A stretch of DNA of 52,413 bases from Clostridia bacterium (GTDB lineage Bacteria; Bacillota; Clostridia; Oscillospirales; CAG-272): contig JAFYLH010000003.1 in NCBI GenBank assembly GCA_017537175.1, forward strand, positions 1-52,413, given 5' to 3'. The notes under the pieces are model-generated. The model worked only from the letters and a program-made list of their open reading frames with translations, was not told where the DNA came from and searched no databases. A program made the translations under genes and the position numbers. Below, one piece after another: positions 41,074 through 49,531 of the stretch. Positions within the stretch are counted from its first letter, which is position 1, and every line of letters starts with the position of its first letter.

Positions 41074-41499
41074 ATGGCAAAGAAAATAATGGGCTATATC
41101 AAGTTACAGATAGAAGCCGGCAAAGCTACACCCCAGCCCCCTATCGGTCCTGCGCTGGGTCAGTACGGTGTAAGCATCCCTAACTTTACAAAAGAGTTCA
41201 ACGAAAGAACCAAGAACCAGATGGGCTACGTTATCCCCGTAGTTATCACTGTTTACGCAGACCGTTCTTTCTCCTTCATCACAAAGACTCCTCCCGCACC
41301 CGTTCTTATCAAGAAGGCTTGCGGTATCGAGACAGCATCCGGTACACCTAACAAGACCAAGGTAGCAAAGCTCACCAAGGATCAGGTTAAGGAAATTGCT
41401 GAGAAGAAGATGCCCGACCTTAACGCAGCTTCTCTCGAAGCAGCTATGAGCATGATTGCAGGTACAGCCCGCAGCATGGGTATCACAGTTGAAGAGTAA
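41074..41499 (+). CDS. rplK: 50S ribosomal protein L11
   Basis: 141 residues, normal length. [20 protein letters not shown] and [15 protein letters not shown] at the N terminus and [15 protein letters not shown] at the end are L11 signatures. L11 forms the GTPase-associated centre with 23S rRNA. AGGAGG precedes the ATG; rplA follows after 18 nt. Confidence 0.98.
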   Translation: MAKKIMGYIKLQIEAGKATPQPPIGPALGQYGVSIPNFTKEFNERTKNQMGYVIPVVITVYADRSFSFITKTPPAPVLIKKACGIETASGTPNKTKVAKLTKDQVKEIAEKKMPDLNAASLEAAMSMIAGTARSMGITVEE

Positions 41500-41517
41500 T
41501 CGAGGAGGTAGCAAGAA

Positions 41518-42210
41518 ATGAAGTACGGTAAGAAGTATAATGAAAGCGTAAAGCTTGTTGACAAGACCAAGCTCTACGATCCCAAGGAAGCTCTTGAGCT
41601 CGCATGTCAGACCGCTAAGGCAAAGTTTGACGAAACAATCGAAATGCACATCCGTCTCGGCGTTGACTCCCGTCACGCAGACCAGCAGGTTAGAGGCGCG
41701 GTAGTTCTCCCCAACGGTACAGGTAAGACTGTTCGTACCCTCGTTTTCTGTAAGGAAGACAAGGTTCAGGCAGCTCTCGACGCAGGTGCAGACTACGCTG
41801 GTTCCACCGAGTACATCGAAAAGATCCAGAAGGAAAACTGGTTCGAGTTCGACGTTATCATCGCTACCCCCGATATGATGGGTATGATCGGTCGTCTCGG
41901 TAAGGTGCTTGGTCCTAAGGGCCTTATGCCTAACCCCAAGGCCGGTACAGTTACTCCCGACGTTGCTAAGGCTGTTACAGAAGCTAAGGCAGGTAAGATC
42001 GAGTACCGTCTTGACAAGACCAACATTATCCACTGCCCCATCGGTAAGGCATCCTTCGGCGCAGACAAGCTTCTCGAGAACCTCGAGACTCTCCTCGGCG
42101 CAGTTATCAAGGCTAAGCCCGCTGCTGCAAAGGGTCAGTACATCAAGAGCTGCGTAGTAGCTTCTACTATGGGCCCTGGTATCAAGGTTAACTCCTCTAA
42201 GGTAGGTTAA
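41518..42210 (+). CDS. rplA: 50S ribosomal protein L1
   Basis: 230 residues. [20 protein letters not shown] at the N terminus, with [20 protein letters not shown] and [19 protein letters not shown] as L1 signatures. It is part of the L1 stalk and a usual translational autoregulator of rplK-rplA. The usual rplJ-rplL genes do not follow; a terminator and a word array do. Confidence 0.98.
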   Translation: MKYGKKYNESVKLVDKTKLYDPKEALELACQTAKAKFDETIEMHIRLGVDSRHADQQVRGAVVLPNGTGKTVRTLVFCKEDKVQAALDAGADYAGSTEYIEKIQKENWFEFDVIIATPDMMGMIGRLGKVLGPKGLMPNPKAGTVTPDVAKAVTEAKAGKIEYRLDKTNIIHCPIGKASFGADKLLENLETLLGAVIKAKPAAAKGQYIKSCVVASTMGPGIKVNSSKVG

Positions 42211-42214
42211 TGAA

Positions 42215-42254
42215 AAAATAAACAGGACTTGCATTGCAAGTCCTTTTATTTTTT
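42215..42254 (+). terminator. Terminator of the rplK-rplA transcript
   Basis: Stem AGGACTTGC / GCAAGTCCT (42224-42244) with flanking A-rich and T-rich tracts. Confidence 0.85.
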
Positions 42255-42255
42255 C

Positions 42256-42416
42256 AGCTAAATTCGCTTTCAGCGAGCTAAATTTGCTACGCAAGCTAAA
42301 TTTCAAAAGAAGCTAAATTCGGCTTCGCCGAGCTAAAGGCGAATTTAATTTAGCTGCTCGAAGAGCAATTTAGCTGTTCGCCGGAACAATTTAGCTGCTC
42401 GAAGAGCAATTTAGCT
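42256..42416. repeat. AGCTAAATT word array, copy 3
   Basis: Forward AGCTAAATT at 42256, 42276, 42294 and 42311 plus a partial AGCTAAA at 42331; reverse AATTTAGCT at 42347, 42367, 42388 and 42408. Spacers are hairpins CGCTTTCAGCG, TTGCTACGCAA, CGGCTTCGCCG, GCTCGAAGAGC (twice) and GTTCGCCGGAAC. Confidence 0.9.
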
Positions 42417-42437
42417 CTTCAAGAGCCAAGCCAATAA

Positions 42438-42493
42438 CATTCGGTAAAGCCGAATTCATAACTGCAACGCAGTTGCATCATAACTCATAACTA
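42438..42493. repeat. CATAACT word repeat with hairpins
   Basis: ATTCGG/CCGAAT stem, CATAACT words (three) and the hairpin GCAACGCAGTTGC (42464-42476). Same word as the AGTTATG repeat at 14664-14703. Confidence 0.6.
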
Positions 42494-42520
42494 AAACCGC
42501 TTACAACCGTAAGCGGTTTT
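42493..42520. terminator. Terminator downstream of the XRE-GNAT gene
   Basis: Perfect 12-bp stem AAAACCGCTTAC / GTAAGCGGTTTT with AACC loop, one base beyond the minus-strand stop. Confidence 0.8.
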
Positions 42521-42521
42521 A

Positions 42522-44150
42522 TCATAACTTCTTCTGCAAAACTAATTTAGTATATTTATCCTCGCTCAGATCCTTGACTATCTCAAAGCCTGCGTTTTTG
42601 TATTCCTCTATCCACCGCTCTAACTCGTCAGGCTTCAGCATAAACATAAGATCGGTATCAATATATGCTTCGATATAGTCATATTTATCATGCTCTGCCC
42701 AAAAACACGCTCTGTCTATGAGGGCTTTTTCTATTCCGCACCAACGGAAATTCTGGTGGATACGCATATCGACTATCGAAAATACCCTTGACCCCTCGGG
42801 CACGCTTGCAAGCTGCTCGGGAGTATAGGCAAGATGCTCTCTATACGGTGATTTGGGGCATCGTCGTATGCCGAGGCAGGTGTATTTGTCCCTGTCGCCG
42901 CAGTTACAAAAGCCTACCGGAATATGCTCTCCGAGCTCGTATATAAATCCGGTCATACGGTCATCCTTTATAAGCCTTCTTGCTCTGTCTGCCCATATCA
43001 TTGTGATCTCCGCTTCGGTCAGGTGACCTTCCTTTATACGGCGGTGTATAGTTTGGTTGTCCTCCTCGCATTCCTCCTCGGTACAGTCATACACGGTAGA
43101 AAAATCCCGCATATGCTCGTCAAAGTTACCCGCAAAGCGAAGAAAATGCAAAAATATGTTCAGGTTATAGATCTTAAGGGCGGCAAATTTGAGATTATCC
43201 TCCACTATACGGCATTTAAACTCATGGGGAAGCGGTGTGTCAATAAAGCTGTTCAAAAAGGACTCAACAGCCTTCATGATCGGAGCATTCCGCTTTAAGC
43301 GGTCGGTCATGGGTGACGGATAATCGGACACAGGCTCCGCATCTTCTTTTTTTGCAAGCTCGTAAGCAAGAGCTGCATGCTTTTCAAAGCCTTCTGTGTT
43401 TCCTTCACTCAAATATAACAAAGCCCTTTTTTTGTCGTGGCAAGAACGGGGAGCGATAAGACGGTTGTGGAGGGTCTGTGCTAACTCTATAGACTCGTGA
43501 GTGTTATAGCTCATAAGCTTACCGTGATAGGTTACGAAGGCACGCATAAGCTGACTCTGCTTGTGCTTTATAAGCTCCTCACCGTCAAAGCAGGAGTTCA
43601 GCAGTATATCCCGCCTTATCATATCGCCGTCGTTTATCTCATAAGCTAACCGTCTTACCTCGTCCTTCATATCCTTTTGGAGATACAGGTTGGCTCTCAT
43701 ATATTTGTATTCGTCATTGTCAGGGTCGGCTTCGGTCAAAGTGTCAAGTATCTTCTCGGCATCCTTTAGTCTGCGCTCTGTCCACCCTTCTGTTAGAGGA
43801 TGAAGGGCAGAGTCCATGGTGGCATGGAATTTTCGCTCAAGCCATACGGTGTCTGTGGGAACTTCTTTGAGCGCTTGATTTATGATAACAAGAGAATATT
43901 CACCGCCCCAGATCAGACTGTCAAAGTATTTTTCATTGAGATCTCTGTTTTTATTACCCCCCAACAGCTCGTCAGCTCCAATACCGAGAAAAGTGCATAT
44001 AGGCATTATCATGGAAATATCGGGAGCGTTCTGTCCGTTTTCCCATTTTGACACAGCCTGAGAGGTGACACCTAAAGCATTTGCCATAGCCTCCTGAGTG
44101 ATACCCTTTTTCTTTCTCTGTTCTCTTATCCTTTTGCCTATATCCTTCAT
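42522..44150 (-). CDS. XRE regulator fused to a helical middle region and GNAT-like domain
   Basis: 542 residues. The N-terminal XRE HTH (1-60) reads RIREQRKKKGITQEAMANAL then GVTSQAVSKWENGQNAPDIS. A long helical TPR-like region (about 70-360) follows. A cysteine cluster, CNCGDRDKYTCLGIRRCPKS, lies near 405-425. The C terminus (about 430-542) resembles a GNAT acetyltransferase: VFSIVDMRIHQNFRWCGIEK, ALIDRACFWAEHDKYDYIEA and NAGFEIVKDLSEDKYTKLVL. It may sense a small molecule and acetylate it or a partner. The ATG at 44150 follows GGAGGC; upstream in-frame codons cover the promoter. Confidence 0.75.
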   Translation of the reverse strand: MKDIGKRIREQRKKKGITQEAMANALGVTSQAVSKWENGQNAPDISMIMPICTFLGIGADELLGGNKNRDLNEKYFDSLIWGGEYSLVIINQALKEVPTDTVWLERKFHATMDSALHPLTEGWTERRLKDAEKILDTLTEADPDNDEYKYMRANLYLQKDMKDEVRRLAYEINDGDMIRRDILLNSCFDGEELIKHKQSQLMRAFVTYHGKLMSYNTHESIELAQTLHNRLIAPRSCHDKKRALLYLSEGNTEGFEKHAALAYELAKKEDAEPVSDYPSPMTDRLKRNAPIMKAVESFLNSFIDTPLPHEFKCRIVEDNLKFAALKIYNLNIFLHFLRFAGNFDEHMRDFSTVYDCTEEECEEDNQTIHRRIKEGHLTEAEITMIWADRARRLIKDDRMTGFIYELGEHIPVGFCNCGDRDKYTCLGIRRCPKSPYREHLAYTPEQLASVPEGSRVFSIVDMRIHQNFRWCGIEKALIDRACFWAEHDKYDYIEAYIDTDLMFMLKPDELERWIEEYKNAGFEIVKDLSEDKYTKLVLQKKL

Positions 44151-44176
44151 AGTTGCCTCCGTTGTTTTCTGTAAAC

Positions 44177-44205
44177 AGTATATCATATAGATTATGAAAG
44201 TACAA
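44177..44205 (-). promoter_or_regulatory. Promoter of the XRE-GNAT gene
   Basis: Minus strand TTGTAC (44200-44205), 17 bp, TATACT (44177-44182). Confidence 0.6.
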
Positions 44206-44247
44206 GTGAGAGGTAGGAAAGTATATATCAACCGAAAGTTGAAAAAT

Positions 44248-44296
44248 GCCTTCCCCGCCGGAGAAGGCTTGTCAACCAACGGTTTATCTACCGTTG
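44248..44296. repeat. CCTTCCCC-type hairpins in the divergent intergenic region
   Basis: GCCTTC/GAAGGC hairpin with a CCCGCCGGA loop (44248-44268), then CAACGGT/ACCGTTG (44277-44296). It resembles the longer element at 49390-49434. The rest of the 44206-44408 gap shows nothing else. Confidence 0.5.
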
Positions 44297-44408
44297 AGAA
44301 CACCTTTATTGACTAATTTGGCTTAGTCTGTTATTCTGTATACAGGCAAGGAAATTGTAAATAGTGCTGTTTTCGCAGTAAATTTTCCGTGATTTTAGCT
44401 TTTCTGAG

Positions 44409-44417
44409 TGATATAAT
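44409..44417 (+). promoter_or_regulatory. Extended -10 promoter of the AraC-type giant gene
   Basis: TG-a-TATAAT, 28 bp before the start codon; no good -35. Confidence 0.45.
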
Positions 44418-44445
44418 TGTTATATCAAACTGATACGAGGTAAGA

Positions 44446-47400
44446 ATGGACGCAAAGAAGGAAATAATCGAGTATATCAATGATAATTTAGGGGAGCATC
44501 TGACCTTAGAGGGTCTGTGCGAGCATTTTCATACCAACCGCACCACCCTCGCAAGACGTGTAAAGGAAGCAACAGGCAAAAGCCCTATAAGATACATACT
44601 TGAAGAGAGACTGCGTCGGAGCCGCACCGAGCTTGAAGAAGGTGAGCTCTCAGTCTCCGAGGTAGCCGAAAAATACGGCTTTAGCGATGACAATTATTTC
44701 ATCCGTGCCTTTAAGAAGCAGTACGGTATCTCTCCCCTTAAATTCAGAAAACAAAATATTGATAGGGCAGACGGTAACTCTATGACTCTGTCCGAGTTTG
44801 AACACTATATCAGGCAGGGCTTCGGCAGAGCTGTGCTTATGCTTAAAGAACAGCCGCACAAGGAGCATTTTCGTGCCTCGGTCATCAATAATGCCGTATA
44901 CGACCCCCGTTACGACCAACAATGTAACGAGAACCGAGGTCACTATATAAAAGAGCTTATAGATTGCTTTGAGGATAGCGAGGAGCTGTACGAGGAGATA
45001 CTTAACCTTTATTCCCGTGAGGTTCATCCCGAGGACTATCATATCGGCAACCTCAGACAGTGGGCGGAGACGGGATGTCTAAAGGCAAAGGAGGCTCTTG
45101 TCTGCGTATACGAAAACTGTTATAATGCTATGCTCAACACCGCTACTCTTCATCAGCGTCCCAACCCTGCTTTTAACGCCTATACCTATGCGGCACAGAC
45201 TCTCCACGGTGTTGACGAAAGCTATCTGACAAGGCTTTTGCACGACGGGATAAATCTTATGAAGTTTTGTCACACCTACGGCATAAGCGACTTTACCCAT
45301 TTCTTCGATGAGATCATAGCTATCAGCCATAAGAAGATGATGAGCGCACTGGTGGAGCTTGCCGAAAATGACAAGGTGGTAAAATTCTTTTATGACGGCT
45401 ACGTAAGCGAGCATGAAAAGAGTGTGGAAAGATATTATGAACTCAACCGCGGCAAGCTGCACGTAGATATGGCGGGTGTAAAAAGCTGGCAGGACGTAGT
45501 AGACCTCTGCATCAGAGAGGGCAAGCCTATGCTGACAAACGACCGCATCACACATATCTGGTGCAACCTGAGTGACACAGACAAGCGGGAGGTTACGCAA
45601 GCGGTAGAAAAAGAAGGGGACGTAATGCGCCGTACCGTATTGTTGATGCAGTTAAAAAGGAACGCAGTAGATCTGTTATGCGATTATCCCCGTGACCCGT
45701 CTCCTCTGATAGCGGAGATCGACGGCTACAAAAGAAGCGACGATTATACCATGGGTAAGGAAAACCGTATGATGCACCAGCTCATACTGCTTGTCCGTGA
45801 TATCCGTCATCCTGTGGTACGCACCTGGGCGATAGAGAACCTGCCCCGTATATCCGACTGGGGATACAGACATATCATATCGGCCTTTATCAACAACTAT
45901 ATACCCGAGGACAGGGACAGGATGTTTTTGTTCGTGACCTCTCAGACCGACCGTGATATCATACACGATATAGGTCTGGCAGTTACCGATGCTCTGCAGT
46001 ATGAGCGTATAGAGGATTTTCCCGAGGAGCTTTTGTTTTGGCTCTACGAGCATACTCCCTGTACAAACTGCAGAGGCATGATCGCCAATCTGCTGATCGA
46101 AAGGTACTCTCTTACGGTTGCCGCAGAGATACCGGATGAATATGTTTCTATAGTCAGAGAGCTTTGCCACGACAGCGACGAGCCCAACCGCATTATGGGA
46201 GAACGGGCGTCAATAGGTCTTGATATGCGTCTTGCTCACAGCAAGTCTGTCAACCACCGTACCGAGCTTGAAAAGGATAATATCTGCGGATGCTTCTACT
46301 GTAAGAGTATATATTCTCCCGCCGAGATCACGGCTTGGATAGACGGCGGCTCGACTGCACTCTGTCCCCGATGCGGTATAGATTCGGTAATAGGCAGCAG
46401 CTCCGGATATCCCGTAACCGAAGATTTTCTTACTATGATGAACAATTACTGGTTTAACTGTACGCTTACCTTTGAGTACTTTTTAGATCAGATAATTCGC
46501 CGTATCATAGCCGAGAACAGCGGGCTTGAACCCTTGCTGAAAAAACAGTATGAAGCTGCCGAGATAAGAAAGGTAGATCACCATAAAAGAGGCTTTATGG
46601 TGAATTATAATATCTTTGAGTATTCAAGCAATCTTGCCGAAGGGTATAAGAACTGCCATCTCGGCAGAGTGCACGCAGAGATAGACGGAATAGAATACGG
46701 AATGGGTTTTGTGCTCTTTATCCGTGACGGTAAGATATCCGCCCTTGAGGGATATACCTACGAAGAAGACCTGCCGCCAAAGTGGTGGGAAAAAGAATAT
46801 AAGATAAAGCCCTATAACGACGTATGCTATACCAAAGAATATATAGCATCCCTGCACGGATACGAAAAGCTCTTTGATGCGGCGACAGCCGCCCTTGAAG
46901 CATACCCCGACAAGGAATATTATACTCAGTGTACCGCACTTCTCAGCGAGAGCGGTAAGGTATATACCGTTGTGAGCAAAAATATTCTCAAGGAAGGCGC
47001 AGACCCCCTGTTCTTTGAAAGCATCCGCAAGACCGGGGATACCCGCATCATACGTATGCTCAGTATGTGGAGCGGTGGCAGCATAGATATGGGCCCATAT
47101 ACGATACGTATGGCGGTACTCATGCTTGACAAGCGAAATCGCGATACAGAGGTGCTTGGATGTGGTGCGGTCAGCTTTGTCAGAACTCCGCTTGAATTGA
47201 CCCTGCCGCCCAAGAAACTCACCATAAAAGAACGGACAGAGTGCTTAAAGAACCTTATCGCTGCGGCAGAAGCGGATATGGCATCCCATCCCGCTTTTCC
47301 CCAGGAATATATTAAATACGAGGCAGTTGCTATAAGGACGGCTAAAGGAAATATATATCACGCAGTTCTTGACCTTGATCGGAATGACGAGGACGAGCTT

Positions 47401-48129
47401 ATTGCGCAGATGAAGAAAAACGATGATACCCATATTACTATGTTCGTAAGTATGTTCTGTGAGGGTCGCTGTGAGATAGGCAGCCATAAATTAAGAAAAA
47501 AGCTCCGTGAATTGGATGGCGCAAACGGTGAAACAGAGTTTTATATTACCTATGACGGTATGCACCGCAGATATAATTTGGGCGATACACTTCCCCTATA
47601 TGCCGAAGAAAAGCTCGACAACTTTGAATTTCACGATACGATCCTTTCACTGGTAAGATATGATAAGACGTTAAAATGTCTTATTCTGTCTGCAAGGAGT
47701 CTGAATATTCATAAAAACACCGAGCAGAACCCCTATGACAGCGATATGGAGATTAAGGAAGCAAAGATATATTTACATGGTTTTCGTATACTTTCCCTTG
47801 AATGCCCTCCGGCTTATCAATGGAATGAAGATAACGAGCTTGTAGCGCTCGACACCCCTGAGGTTTCTCTGTCGGGAGAAGAAGCCCTGCAATACTTGCT
47901 TGAACAGTTTGCCACCAGGTTCCGCGTTACCGTTTTGGAATTGGAGAATATCGGAAACGGAGAATACTATATGACAATAGATATCGAGCAGCCGGGTACG
48001 TTGGCTATGAAATTCACGGTAAGCCGCGCCACCGTCACCTGGAGTGAATACAACGGCGAAGCGTGGTACGAGCAATACTTTAGGGATATGAGGGCAAGAG
48101 GAATCATACCGAAGAAGATAGAAGAATAA
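44446..48129 (+). CDS. Giant AraC-type multidomain protein (possible polyimmunity-like protein)
   Basis: 1227 residues. AraC/XylS double HTH at residues 1-105 (LTLEGLCEHFHTNRTTLARR; VSEVAEKYGFSDDNYFIRAF). Residues about 110-600 are helical and HEAT-like. Residues about 610-675 form a zinc-ribbon unit (CGCFYCKSIYSPAEITAWID, ALCPRCGIDSVIGSSSGYPV) normally seen as a free-standing small cytoplasmic protein. A following alpha/beta domain contains YGMGFVLFIRDGKISALEGY. The C terminus (about 1055-1227) has FEFHDTILSLVRYDKTLKCL and ends AWYEQYFRDMRARG. The last domains look like toxin-immunity modules. An SMI1/KNR4 gene follows 15 nt later. Confidence 0.75.
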   Translation: MDAKKEIIEYINDNLGEHLTLEGLCEHFHTNRTTLARRVKEATGKSPIRYILEERLRRSRTELEEGELSVSEVAEKYGFSDDNYFIRAFKKQYGISPLKFRKQNIDRADGNSMTLSEFEHYIRQGFGRAVLMLKEQPHKEHFRASVINNAVYDPRYDQQCNENRGHYIKELIDCFEDSEELYEEILNLYSREVHPEDYHIGNLRQWAETGCLKAKEALVCVYENCYNAMLNTATLHQRPNPAFNAYTYAAQTLHGVDESYLTRLLHDGINLMKFCHTYGISDFTHFFDEIIAISHKKMMSALVELAENDKVVKFFYDGYVSEHEKSVERYYELNRGKLHVDMAGVKSWQDVVDLCIREGKPMLTNDRITHIWCNLSDTDKREVTQAVEKEGDVMRRTVLLMQLKRNAVDLLCDYPRDPSPLIAEIDGYKRSDDYTMGKENRMMHQLILLVRDIRHPVVRTWAIENLPRISDWGYRHIISAFINNYIPEDRDRMFLFVTSQTDRDIIHDIGLAVTDALQYERIEDFPEELLFWLYEHTPCTNCRGMIANLLIERYSLTVAAEIPDEYVSIVRELCHDSDEPNRIMGERASIGLDMRLAHSKSVNHRTELEKDNICGCFYCKSIYSPAEITAWIDGGSTALCPRCGIDSVIGSSSGYPVTEDFLTMMNNYWFNCTLTFEYFLDQIIRRIIAENSGLEPLLKKQYEAAEIRKVDHHKRGFMVNYNIFEYSSNLAEGYKNCHLGRVHAEIDGIEYGMGFVLFIRDGKISALEGYTYEEDLPPKWWEKEYKIKPYNDVCYTKEYIASLHGYEKLFDAATAALEAYPDKEYYTQCTALLSESGKVYTVVSKNILKEGADPLFFESIRKTGDTRIIRMLSMWSGGSIDMGPYTIRMAVLMLDKRNRDTEVLGCGAVSFVRTPLELTLPPKKLTIKERTECLKNLIAAAEADMASHPAFPQEYIKYEAVAIRTAKGNIYHAVLDLDRNDEDELIAQMKKNDDTHITMFVSMFCEGRCEIGSHKLRKKLRELDGANGETEFYITYDGMHRRYNLGDTLPLYAEEKLDNFEFHDTILSLVRYDKTLKCLILSARSLNIHKNTEQNPYDSDMEIKEAKIYLHGFRILSLECPPAYQWNEDNELVALDTPEVSLSGEEALQYLLEQFATRFRVTVLELENIGNGEYYMTIDIEQPGTLAMKFTVSRATVTWSEYNGEAWYEQYFRDMRARGIIPKKIEE

Positions 48130-48144
48130 AGAGCAGACCATACA

Positions 48145-48666
48145 ATGAAATATTATGATATCATAAAAAACATAAAGGATAGTGCTACCGTTATCTTTGA
48201 TACAGGACTTTCAGATGTCGAGATATCACGCATAGAGGAGATATACGCTATAAAACTTCCTGAATCGCTTAAGGGACTCTATAAGATCGCACTGCCTGTA
48301 GGAGAAAAAAACGAGAGGATTCCGTATCCTAACTGGCGTGACTTTTCTCCCGAAAATATAGAGAAAATCAAAGGTATGATGTATCCTTATGAGGTACCGA
48401 GTGAGCATAGCAGCATAGAATATCCGCCGCTTATCCCTATATGGGGACACAGATATCTGCCTATATGCGAGCTTGCCGACCCGCCTGTTATATCCTGTGT
48501 TGAGTTCGATATTATCTGGTACGCAAAGAATCTGAGTGAAGCTCTGCAAATGGATTTCCTTTGTGACCCCTTCTCTGTTTCAGCGAAAATCCCCCACCCG
48601 AAGCAAGTGCCATACATAACCTTATGGAGTGAGGCTGTGGAATATAATTTGAGAGGATTTATGTAA
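48145..48666 (+). CDS. SMI1/KNR4 (SUKH) family protein
   Basis: 173 residues. LSDVEISRIEEIYAIKLPES with LKGLYKIALPVGEKNERIPY, then FSPENIEKIKGMM and a central beta-rich part, is the SUKH pattern. SUKH proteins are mostly immunity proteins against polymorphic or contact-dependent toxins. No toxin gene is visible in this window. It lies 15 nt after the giant AraC-type gene with only a weak ribosome site (GAGCAG), suggesting co-transcription. Confidence 0.75.
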   Translation: MKYYDIIKNIKDSATVIFDTGLSDVEISRIEEIYAIKLPESLKGLYKIALPVGEKNERIPYPNWRDFSPENIEKIKGMMYPYEVPSEHSSIEYPPLIPIWGHRYLPICELADPPVISCVEFDIIWYAKNLSEALQMDFLCDPFSVSAKIPHPKQVPYITLWSEAVEYNLRGFM

Positions 48667-48715
48667 TTGGATAATCGAGCTACTGAAAATGATGTAATAA
48701 AAGAGGTATACTGAT

Positions 48716-49387
48716 ATGAACACTAATATCTCAAAAGAAATTGCAGATTGTCTGAAAAGATATCTTGACAGAGCCATCGACCGTGAAAGGTTAAATACGG
48801 AGCTTATAGGCATACGCACAAAAATGGTTGAGGCGAAGATAAATATGAAGCCTGAAAATCATCCCTATATTTACATAATACATTGGGTAACCATAGCCAT
48901 ACCCCATCTTGCATATAACGACGATCAAATAAGACATGTTTACCGTGTCCTTTCAGGTGAAAAAGGATACGAGCTGCAATATACATACTGGATCCCCAAA
49001 AGCAACCGGGAATTAAATGAGACCGAACAAAAAATTCTCACCATCGCCCGAAAATACGTAGACAATTATAACAGCAATACGCATTATACAACACCCCACA
49101 ACCAAGAAGCGTACTTAGAAAACAGTGATATTCAGTTTATTATTTCTATGCATCCCGACAAAGACAAAAGACAGGAATTTCGCAAACCTGTAGAAATATC
49201 GGATTTTGCAATCAGTCAAATGCTGAGCTTACTGGAGTCGGGAAGGCTCTGTATTCATCCGGAATTTGATACGAATCGACCGGTTGCCCATAAGCTTACC
49301 CGGCTCCTGTCCTCATACGAAAACGACCTGCCGATTTTCTGTACCGTTACACTGAAAAACGGTGTAACCACAGTAACCGTTTGTTAA
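48716..49387 (+). CDS. Uncharacterised protein following the SMI1/KNR4 gene
   Basis: 223 residues; no family recognised. The N-terminal half is helical (ISKEIADCLKRYLDRAIDRE), with IYIIHWVTIAIPHLAYNDDQ in the middle. The C-terminal half alternates strands and helices and ends with LPIFCTVTLKNGVTTVTVC. No signal peptide or membrane segment. An AGAGGTATACTG sequence precedes the ATG, 49 nt after the SMI1/KNR4 stop. By position it may be a further immunity-like gene. A CCTTCCCC repeat element follows directly. Confidence 0.65.
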   Translation: MNTNISKEIADCLKRYLDRAIDRERLNTELIGIRTKMVEAKINMKPENHPYIYIIHWVTIAIPHLAYNDDQIRHVYRVLSGEKGYELQYTYWIPKSNRELNETEQKILTIARKYVDNYNSNTHYTTPHNQEAYLENSDIQFIISMHPDKDKRQEFRKPVEISDFAISQMLSLLESGRLCIHPEFDTNRPVAHKLTRLLSSYENDLPIFCTVTLKNGVTTVTVC

Positions 49388-49389
49388 AA

Positions 49390-49434
49390 GCCTTCCCCAG
49401 CGGGGAAGGTGGCACCGAAGGTGACGGATGAGGA
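49390..49434. repeat. CCTTCCCC/GGGGAAGG intergenic element
   Basis: Stem CCTTCCCC (49391-49398) / GGGGAAGG (49402-49409), then TGGCACCGAAGGTGACGGAT and GAGG. Elements of this form are common between genes in Ruminococcaceae-type genomes. It may double as terminator of the preceding gene although no U-run follows. Confidence 0.65.
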
Positions 49435-49531
49435 GAACATTTTGACCGCGAAATGATATTTGTTAAAATTAAGTCCCAAATATCGGACACCAAATCTGAT
49501 AAAATAAAGAAAACACCGAAAAGGAGACAGT

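Noticed and set aside
41104..42306. 400-codon open frame on the minus strand across rplK and rplA
   Set aside because: Lies opposite two certain ribosomal-protein genes; it is a shadow of their codon bias, with a low-complexity Leu/Cys-rich translation and no ribosome site.
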